In this document: in pieces, positions 6,402 through 12,487 of the stretch
Layout of the letters: every line of letters starts with the position of its first letter
Numbering within the stretch: position 1 is the stretch's first letter
From: Alphaproteobacteria bacterium
Lineage (GTDB): Bacteria > Pseudomonadota > Alphaproteobacteria > UBA6615
Direction: 5' to 3'
NCBI GenBank assembly: GCA_030831135.1
Contig: JAURLR010000214.1
Location: 1 to 12,487, forward strand
DNA: 12,487 nucleotides
Translations under genes and position numbers: made by a program
Notes under the pieces: generated by a model
Told to the model about the DNA's origin: nothing
Databases searched by the model: none
Seen by the model: only the letters and a program-made list of their open reading frames with translations

Positions 6402-7466
6402 TTACGCTGCCCCAAGCTGGCGTGCCATCCAGTCCGCCATAAGGGGGCGCACAATTGCAGGCATGTTGTCGCAACAATGGTTTCCTCCTTCGAACACGAT
6501 CAGTTCGCTGTTCGGCGTTTCCGCTGCCATGCGCTGCGCTTCGGCCAGCGGGCATATTTCGTCCCTGTCGCTGTGTACGACCAGCAGCGGACATTCGATC
6601 CGGTCTGCGATGCCGGCCAGTGAAAAATCCCCGGCCTTTGCCCGTGCTTCTTCGCGATCTCCCGCGCCGAAAGCGAACTGCAGGATATCGAGCAGCACGT
6701 CAGACGAGATATCCCAGAAGCCCTGCAGGTCGAAATACCCGCCGAGCGCGATGGCGGCTTTGATGCGCCGGTCATGGGCTGCAACCCGGGGCGCGGCATA
6801 GCCGCCCATGCTGCGGCCCCAGATGCCGAGCTGTCCGGAATCGATTTCGGCGCGTGACGCCAGCACATCAAGCACAGCACCCACAGGCGCTTCGAAGTCT
6901 CCTCGAAGTTTCATTTTCTGCCAGGTCATGCCCTGACCCGGGCCGTCATAGGCGCAGGTGGCGATCCCGCGCTTCAGGAACTCGTTCTCCAACGTGAAAA
7001 ACTCTTCCTTGGTCGAATCCGCCCCGGCATTGAGCAGCACACATGGATAGGGGCCGCTGCCGCCTTCCGGCAGACGCAGATTGCCGGGGAAGGTTATGTT
7101 CTCGAACGGAATTTCGATTCTTTCGGTTGGCGGACGCAAATGCGGCATCGCCTTCAGATAGGCCTCGCGCTGGCGGCTCTGGACCCGCAATTTTTCGGCC
7201 GGGTCCTCGACATTACCCGCCTGACCGGTGTGGAACGAAATCGCGGCCCGGAAAAAGGCCTCACCGGCGGTGATCGTGTTTCCAGCTGCCAGTGCCGTGT
7301 CGCCACGTGCTTCGTGGCGTGCGCCGGCCGATTCCCAGCCTTGCGACCAGTCGCTGACGTCCTTCATGTCGGAGATGACCTTCATGGCGTCGTTATAGTC
7401 GACGCCGGAACCAAGCATCCTTGGTAGCCGCCCGATCAGGTGCTCGCGTGTCTGGTCATCGGTCAT
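6402..7466 (-). CDS. Alpha/beta hydrolase, FrsA / pseudooxynicotine-hydrolase-like
   Basis: The 354-residue product has a helical N-terminal part (about 1-110, HTGQAGNVEDPAEKLR) before a C-terminal alpha/beta-hydrolase domain. That layout is known from the FrsA/DUF1100 and 2,6-dihydroxypseudooxynicotine hydrolase group, which are serine hydrolases that may cleave C-C or ester bonds. The nucleophile elbow is GIWGRSMGGYAAP (Ser219), the acid is probably Asp302 in VVHSDRDEICP, and the histidine is His330 in EGGNHCCDNM. No signal peptide is seen, so it should be cytoplasmic. ATG 7466 follows GGAG at 8 bp; an in-frame ATG nine codons earlier lacks a good site. It lies 47 bp after frmA on the same strand, most likely one operon, which suggests a role linked to formaldehyde or another aldehyde or adduct. 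It is not the usual S-formylglutathione hydrolase type. The substrate is unknown. Confidence 0.85.
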   Translation of the reverse strand: MTDDQTREHLIGRLPRMLGSGVDYNDAMKVISDMKDVSDWSQGWESAGARHEARGDTALAAGNTITAGEAFFRAAISFHTGQAGNVEDPAEKLRVQSRQREAYLKAMPHLRPPTERIEIPFENITFPGNLRLPEGGSGPYPCVLLNAGADSTKEEFFTLENEFLKRGIATCAYDGPGQGMTWQKMKLRGDFEAPVGAVLDVLASRAEIDSGQLGIWGRSMGGYAAPRVAAHDRRIKAAIALGGYFDLQGFWDISSDVLLDILQFAFGAGDREEARAKAGDFSLAGIADRIECPLLVVHSDRDEICPLAEAQRMAAETPNSELIVFEGGNHCCDNMPAIVRPLMADWMARQLGAA

Positions 7467-7474
7467 ATGCGTCT

Positions 7475-7478
7475 CTCC
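7475..7478 (-). promoter_or_regulatory. Ribosome binding site deciding the alpha/beta hydrolase start
   Basis: GGAG on the minus strand lies 8 bp before ATG 7466, favouring this start over the in-frame ATG at 7493. Confidence 0.65.
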
Positions 7479-7513
7479 GGTTGCCGCACGCACAGATGCG
7501 CATGGGGGCTACT

Positions 7514-8623
<1,110 letters not shown>

Positions 8624-8630
8624 GGCAAAT

Positions 8631-8636
8631 CCTCCC
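8631..8636 (-). promoter_or_regulatory. Ribosome binding site deciding the frmA start
   Basis: GGGAGG on the minus strand lies 7 bp before ATG 8623, ruling out the open frame that continues up to 8698. Confidence 0.8.
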
Positions 8637-8770
8637 GGACAGGCAAAATTCTGTGATTCGTCGGCGCAGAGTGTCCCAAGCTGGAGCGGGGAGTGCAAGC
8701 GCGTGCAACGAAATATGAGGCATGGCGCCCTCGCACTTCATCAGGCCCCGTGTGAGGACGCTTGCGAGTG

Positions 8771-8799
8771 CCTCATCCTGAGCCTGCCGAAGGATGAGG
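8771..8799. repeat. Palindromic repeat, CCTCATCCT...AGGATGAGG type
   Basis: A perfect 9-bp inverted repeat (8771-8779 with 8791-8799) surrounds GAGCCTGCCGA. The form CCTCATCCTGAG...CGAAGGATGAGG is a dispersed intergenic palindrome that I recognise from many alphaproteobacterial genomes. It lies in the 196-bp gap between the dienelactone hydrolase gene and frmA. A single copy is seen here, so its repeat status rests on prior knowledge. Confidence 0.7.
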
Positions 8800-8819
8800 C
8801 CCGCTCTGCCGCTTATGCG

Positions 8820-9560
8820 TTACCCCAGCACCCGCGCATAAAGCTTGAACATCTTGTTCCAGACGATCTCGGCGTAGGGCTCGTGATAGACCTCCCGTTC
8901 GGGGAAGGCGAAGCCGTGTTCGGTGGTCGGGAAGACCTCGGTCTCATGGGTGACGCCGTGCTCATCAAGGGTGGCGCGCAGGGTCTCGATCAGGCCCATC
9001 GGCACCCAGCGGTCGTGTTCGGCAAAGGCGTAATACATCTCGCCCTCGATCTGCGGGGCGAGCAGGTGGGGTGAGTCGTCCTTGTCAGTGACGATATAAA
9101 CACCATAAAGCGCGACATTGGCGGCGAAACGATCAGGGAAACTGCCCGCGACAGCGGTTACGAAGGCCCCGCTCATGCAATAGCCAACACAGCCCATGGG
9201 TCCGTCGGAGGCTTCATCCACATCGCCTAGCGCGTCGATCAGCGCGCGTGTGTCGCTGACCACATCGGCGTTCGACAGGCTGTGCCAGGCCGCGAAGATC
9301 ATTTCTGTCATCTTCTCGGTCCGCCGGGCCAGATTGAAGCGGTGTGTGCCGAGCCGGTAATAGAGGTCCGGCAGGACTGCGTAGTAGCCCTGTGCGGCGA
9401 TCCGGCGGGCGAAGTTGTAAAGCTCCTCCCGGATGCCCGGTGCGTCCATGTACATGACGATCACCGGGTGCGGCCCGTCCCCATGTGTCTCCGGGTCAGG
9501 CCATGCGGCAAAGCACGGCATGGTGCCGTCCGGCGTGGTGACATTGAATTCGCGTTCCAT
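8820..9560 (-). CDS. Dienelactone hydrolase family protein
   Basis: The 246-residue protein is an alpha/beta hydrolase of the dienelactone hydrolase family, whose members open lactones or cleave esters with a Cys-Asp-His triad. Visible: the nucleophile elbow GCVGYCMSGAF (Cys128), the acid in AFAEHDRWVP (Asp183) and the histidine in PTTEHGFAFPER (His215). The strand that in chlorocatechol-pathway enzymes carries a conserved glutamate reads VIVMYMDAPGIRE here, so this belongs to a divergent subgroup and its substrate should not be assumed to be dienelactone. I choose ATG 9560 because MEREFNVTTPDG fits the family start. The frame continues to 9614, but those residues (MPGSSPGMTKR) are the translated palindromic repeat. 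No strong ribosome binding site is visible. No aromatic-degradation genes lie nearby. It is probably a separate unit from corA. Confidence 0.87.
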   Translation of the reverse strand: MEREFNVTTPDGTMPCFAAWPDPETHGDGPHPVIVMYMDAPGIREELYNFARRIAAQGYYAVLPDLYYRLGTHRFNLARRTEKMTEMIFAAWHSLSNADVVSDTRALIDALGDVDEASDGPMGCVGYCMSGAFVTAVAGSFPDRFAANVALYGVYIVTDKDDSPHLLAPQIEGEMYYAFAEHDRWVPMGLIETLRATLDEHGVTHETEVFPTTEHGFAFPEREVYHEPYAEIVWNKMFKLYARVLG

Positions 9561-9587
9561 GGTGTGGGGCCCTGTTTGCTGTCTCTT

Positions 9588-9673
9588 CGTCATGCCCGGG
9601 CTCGACCCGGGCATCTTCTATCCGGTTACAACCATGCGTGCCGGAGATGCGCGGATCAAGTCCGCGCATGACG
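9588..9673. repeat. Composite palindromic intergenic repeat, CGTCATGCCCGGG... type
   Basis: This 86-bp element has two hairpins: ATGCCCGGG/CCCGGGCAT (9592-9600 with 9606-9614, loop CTCGA) and ATGCGCGGA/TCCGCGCAT (9647-9655 with 9661-9669, loop TCAAG). Its outer ends, CGTCATG and CATGACG, are inverted repeats of each other. The 'gcccgggct(c/t)gacccgggc' palindrome is a well-known dispersed repeat of alphaproteobacteria. Where translated it gives the familiar false N-terminus PGSSPGMT. It lies between corA and the dienelactone hydrolase gene. Confidence 0.78.
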
Positions 9674-9741
9674 CCGGGAGGGTGACTTGCTTCTCGGGCA
9701 GAATTTCGGGGCTGTCGGTGCAGGCACGCAAACATGAACCT

Positions 9742-9767
9742 CCTGCGCCCGTGACCTGGGGCGCAGG
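9742..9767 (-). terminator. Hairpin just downstream of corA, possible transcript end
   Basis: A perfect 9-bp GC-rich stem (9742-9750 with 9759-9767) with an 8-base loop begins 13 bp after the corA stop. No T-run follows on the minus strand, so it may stabilise the 3' end or pause polymerase and need not be a classical terminator. Confidence 0.35.
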
Positions 9768-9780
9768 TGCTTCGGGCCTG

Positions 9781-10950
9781 CTACTGGTCTTTCGGGTCGG
9801 CGTGGTCGCGGTTTTCGTGGTCTAGGACCTGCTGGTGGGCACGGGATCGCGGTTTCCCGCCGAGCCATCCCTTGCGACGAAAATAGATCAGCATGGCGCC
9901 CGCAACGGAGAGCATGGCCGTGATCACGATCGGGTACCCGAAATGCCATTCGAGTTCGGGCATGTTCCAGGACGATTTGGCGGGATCGAAGTTCATGCCG
10001 TAGAGCGAGGCGATGAATGACAGGGGCATGAAGATCGTAGCGATGATCGTCAGCACCTTCATGATCTCGTTCATGCGGTTGCTGGCGGCCGAGAGATGCA
10101 TGTCGATCAGGCCCGCAATGATTTCGCGGTTTGTATCGACCATGTCCATCAGCTGCACCGTGTGATCGTAGCAGTCACGCAGGAAGAGCTGGGTCTTGGC
10201 GTCGATACTGGGGTGATCGTCGCGCAGCAATCCGTTGATCAGTTCGCGCATCGGCCAGACGGCCCGGCGCACCATCAGCATGTCGCGCCGGAACTTGTGG
10301 ATGAGCGGAACATGCTCGTGGCGCGGATCTTCCATGATGTCCTGTTCGAGGTCCTCGAGTTGTTCGCCGAGATCCTCAAGGATCGGGAAGAACGCATCGA
10401 CGACCGCGTCGATCAGGGTATAGGCCAGAAAATCGGGACCGTTGACGCGCAGGCGGGAGCGCGGGTCACGAATCCGGTTGCGGACGGGTTCGAACCAGTC
10501 ACCGGGTGTTTCCTGAAATGTCAGGACAAACCCGTCGCCGACAAAAAGGCTCATCTGCTCTGTCCCGACGCGGCTTCCGGTCGTGGGCATGCGCAAAACG
10601 ATAAAGAGCGCGGATTCATAATCCTCGGCTTTCGGGCGCTGATGCACATTGACCACGTCTTCGAGGGCGAGGCCGTGAAGATCGAACTCCTCGCCCAGAC
10701 TGCGAATGGCCCCGAGATTGCCAAGGCCATCCATGTCGATCCAGACCACCGGATAGTCCTGGCGGGCTTTGGCGAGTGTCGCCTGAGCGATGTCATTGTC
10801 TTCGAGAACGCCATCGGGGCCGAAGGCAAACAACCGGAAACTGGAGGGGTGCGCGGCCGGGTCGGGCCGCATCATGCCCGGTGAACTACCAGCCGGGGGG
10901 CGTCGGCGTGCCCTTGCTTTCCGTGACTTGTGGGCGCGGTGCTTTGCCAC
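9781..10950 (-). CDS. corA: CorA-type magnesium/divalent cation channel
   Basis: This 389-residue inner-membrane protein matches the CorA family, homopentameric channels for Mg2+ (some also carry Co2+ or Ni2+). A long cytoplasmic domain comes first (about 35-295, with VVWIDMDGL, GLALEDVVNVHQRPKAEDYE and LEDLEQDIMEDPRHEHVPLI). Two transmembrane helices follow at about 299-318 and 338-357, with the signature YGMNFD (GMN at 318-320) between them, and then a basic tail. The start is a GTG at 10950, giving a very basic N-terminus (KHRAHKSRKARARRRPP) like the tails of other Rhodospirillales CorA proteins. The alternative ATG pair near residue 26 has no better ribosome binding site. The GTG lies only 4 bp after the stop of the upstream unknown gene, so translational coupling is likely. 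No Mg2+ riboswitch is seen in this short junction. Confidence 0.93.
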   Translation of the reverse strand: MAKHRAHKSRKARARRRPPAGSSPGMMRPDPAAHPSSFRLFAFGPDGVLEDNDIAQATLAKARQDYPVVWIDMDGLGNLGAIRSLGEEFDLHGLALEDVVNVHQRPKAEDYESALFIVLRMPTTGSRVGTEQMSLFVGDGFVLTFQETPGDWFEPVRNRIRDPRSRLRVNGPDFLAYTLIDAVVDAFFPILEDLGEQLEDLEQDIMEDPRHEHVPLIHKFRRDMLMVRRAVWPMRELINGLLRDDHPSIDAKTQLFLRDCYDHTVQLMDMVDTNREIIAGLIDMHLSAASNRMNEIMKVLTIIATIFMPLSFIASLYGMNFDPAKSSWNMPELEWHFGYPIVITAMLSVAGAMLIYFRRKGWLGGKPRSRAHQQVLDHENRDHADPKDQ

Positions 10951-10954
10951 CCGA

Positions 10955-12487
10955 TCAGAACCCGAACATATGGTCGAGCGAGAAGGCCGATCCGTCGCGC
11001 GCGATCACCCCGTGATAGCCGAACAGGCGACAGGTCGTGTCACGGATCAGCACATAGCCGCTCCCGGCGACGCCGGATTTTGCCGCCGCGCTGCGCGCGT
11101 CAGCATCAAACAATTCGCTCAGGCGGAAATGGAACGAACCGCCACAATCGATTTCGACATCTGTTTCGGCAACGACATTGCCCGATCCGTCATGCAGCAC
11201 CAGCTGGGTCTCGGATTTGGCGTGCCAGGGTGTCGAGGCCGGATAGATCAACTGGCAGAAGGTGTCGTGGTCATCCGCGCCTACCGCCATCCGGGGGTCG
11301 GTGCGCAGGAAAAGCCGGGTTGAAAGCCCAGGGGCATCGCCGGAATAGGATTGTGGCTCACCCTGCCAGGTCAGGGCCGTGTTGAAGATATGGGCCCCGA
11401 AACTGGTTTCCGCGGCATGTCCGGACGCCCGGGCTTCATAACGGAAAAGCGCATGCAGCCAGCCATCGACACCCCGGGTCGCCGCCCCGAAATCGTAAAG
11501 CAGTTCCATGTGACCAGCTTCGTCATCGAGGGTATCGGACCCGTTCAGCAATTCGTCCAGGTCAAGCGCCACACTGTCGCTGCGTTGCAATTCACCGAAG
11601 GAATGGCGGGCGATCTCGTGACCGGTCCGGTCATAGACCAGCGCGGCGACGGGAAGGGTTTCCTGGGTGGTCGCCATCGGGGTCGGCAGGGCAATCGACC
11701 GGAACGCCCGGCGCGGCAGAACAGGTGCGGGCAGCAGGAAGCCCTTGCCCATGAGGTTGCCGATCTCGGCGATTTTCGGGTTGGGCTGCAGATCGACACG
11801 TTCGACATTCACATGTGCGGTGCGGCGGCGGTCGATGGTGCCGTTGGTCCGGGTCTCAATCTCATAGCGCGGCCGGACAAAATGCTTGCCCGCATGGACT
11901 TCCATCTGGGCCGGCCAGGCTGCATCGGGCATCAGATCGGCGGCATCCAGCGGATAGGTCCCGAAGGGCGGGATGTTCTCGTCGAGCCAGGCGGTCTGGT
12001 CATTGCCCATCAGGTTCAGGCCCACCACACCGGCAGGGATCGGGCAGGGATGGCTGTTCTGAATCCAGAGCACCACGCGCTCATTGTCTTTCGGGGCCGG
12101 CAGGCCGCCGTAATAATCGGCGGGCCAGGCATTGGCATCATGGGTGCAGGACAGATCGCGGTCGTCATCGCCATAGGTGTCGAGGGCGTATTTGACGATG
12201 TCGTGGCCCTTCACGCCGATCGCATGAACGAACAGCTGTCCGGTGATCTGCTCCAAACCAAACCGTGCGCAAACCTGGCTGCTGTCGATGGTGATGCCGC
12301 CGGGTGAATCCGGGAGCGCCAGATCCCACTGGCCGATTGTCTCGCCGTTCTCGCCGATCAGGCTGAGCCAGAGCGATACGTTCTCCGCCCCGTAGCGATG
12401 CCAGTAATTCGCGGTCGCGATCCGGGTGTGCAGTTTCCCGCCCCGGCCATCGGGGGCATCGCGGAAGAAGGCGAAATTGGTCGCGAA
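10955..12487 (-). CDS. Large beta-rich four-module protein of unknown function, 5' end outside window
   Basis: The frame is open to the right edge, so only the last 510 residues are seen; a TTG at 12256 is an internal leucine codon, not a start. I do not recognise the protein. It appears to consist of four diverged modules of roughly 90-115 residues, at about 1-106, 125-214, 248-352 and 389-499. Each has a hydrophobic strand with Phe or Tyr and Arg or Pro, a conserved-looking 'L.L...G' strand turn (WLSLIGENGE, GLNLMGNDQ, ALVYDRTGHE, LVLHDGSGNV), a 'xxLDL.EL' or similar segment, and a final strand ending near His and Tyr. There are few helices and no evident membrane segment or catalytic motif, so it is probably a beta-sandwich binding or structural protein. 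It ends DHMFGF and is 4 bp from corA, hence the same operon. Whether it has a signal peptide is not visible. Confidence 0.8.
   Translation of the reverse strand, partial: FATNFAFFRDAPDGRGGKLHTRIATANYWHRYGAENVSLWLSLIGENGETIGQWDLALPDSPGGITIDSSQVCARFGLEQITGQLFVHAIGVKGHDIVKYALDTYGDDDRDLSCTHDANAWPADYYGGLPAPKDNERVVLWIQNSHPCPIPAGVVGLNLMGNDQTAWLDENIPPFGTYPLDAADLMPDAAWPAQMEVHAGKHFVRPRYEIETRTNGTIDRRRTAHVNVERVDLQPNPKIAEIGNLMGKGFLLPAPVLPRRAFRSIALPTPMATTQETLPVAALVYDRTGHEIARHSFGELQRSDSVALDLDELLNGSDTLDDEAGHMELLYDFGAATRGVDGWLHALFRYEARASGHAAETSFGAHIFNTALTWQGEPQSYSGDAPGLSTRLFLRTDPRMAVGADDHDTFCQLIYPASTPWHAKSETQLVLHDGSGNVVAETDVEIDCGGSFHFRLSELFDADARSAAAKSGVAGSGYVLIRDTTCRLFGYHGVIARDGSAFSLDHMFGF

Noticed and set aside
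8637..8760. frmA promoter candidates, including a TTGCAC direct repeat with 4-bp spacing
   Set aside because: TTGCAC pairs only with a poor -10 (GACACT) at 17 bp; no FrmR-type operator could be recognised.
10955..12256. TTG at 12256 as start of the unknown protein
   Set aside because: The same frame continues without a stop to 12487, and the upstream residues match the pattern of the other modules.
11351..12307. Long plus-strand open frame opposite the four-module protein
   Set aside because: The minus-strand frame is longer, open to the window edge, ends 4 bp from corA, and has structured internal repeats; the plus frame looks like low-complexity shadow coding.

Overview
The window is a GC-rich stretch of what looks like an alphaproteobacterial chromosome, probably a Rhodospirillales-type organism. 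This rests on protein resemblance (the TPR protein, MsrP, TrxB, CorA with a basic N-terminal tail, glutathione-dependent formaldehyde dehydrogenase) and on two intergenic palindromic repeats of types common in alphaproteobacteria. No phage, IS, CRISPR, tRNA or rRNA is visible. Most genes are housekeeping or redox and detoxification functions.

Layout. Bases 2-538 (+) hold the end of an exported TPR protein whose start lies outside the window. It converges on qor (551-1525, -), an NADPH:quinone oxidoreductase. qor is divergent from an MFS transporter (1688-2899, +), with a 162-bp shared regulatory region. msrP (3022-4002, +) follows; it encodes the Tat-exported molybdopterin subunit of the periplasmic methionine sulfoxide reductase and ends at a clear intrinsic terminator. 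The 341-bp gap 4003-4343 is the most structured non-coding DNA here. It has back-to-back terminators and a chain of hairpins that, read on the minus strand, exposes repeated CCUCC-type (anti-Shine-Dalgarno) motifs before a U-tract terminator. It may be a small RNA or a functional 3' UTR.

From 4344 to the right edge every gene is on the minus strand. trxB (5297-6268) is followed by a LysR-type regulator (4344-5243), a likely two-gene unit. frmA (7514-8623) is followed 47 bp later by an alpha/beta hydrolase (6402-7466). A dienelactone-hydrolase-family gene (8820-9560) lies between two palindromic repeats. corA (9781-10950) is preceded, 4 bp away, by a large protein of unknown function (10955 to beyond 12487) that appears to be built of four diverged beta-rich modules.

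Working together: qor, msrP, trxB and frmA all handle oxidants or electrophiles (quinones, methionine sulfoxide, disulfides, formaldehyde), but they sit in separate transcription units on both strands. Shared theme is therefore as far as the sequence goes. I see no convincing new multi-gene defence or biosynthetic system. The best candidates for something undescribed are the minus-strand structured RNA at about 4071-4221 and the four-module protein coupled to CorA.
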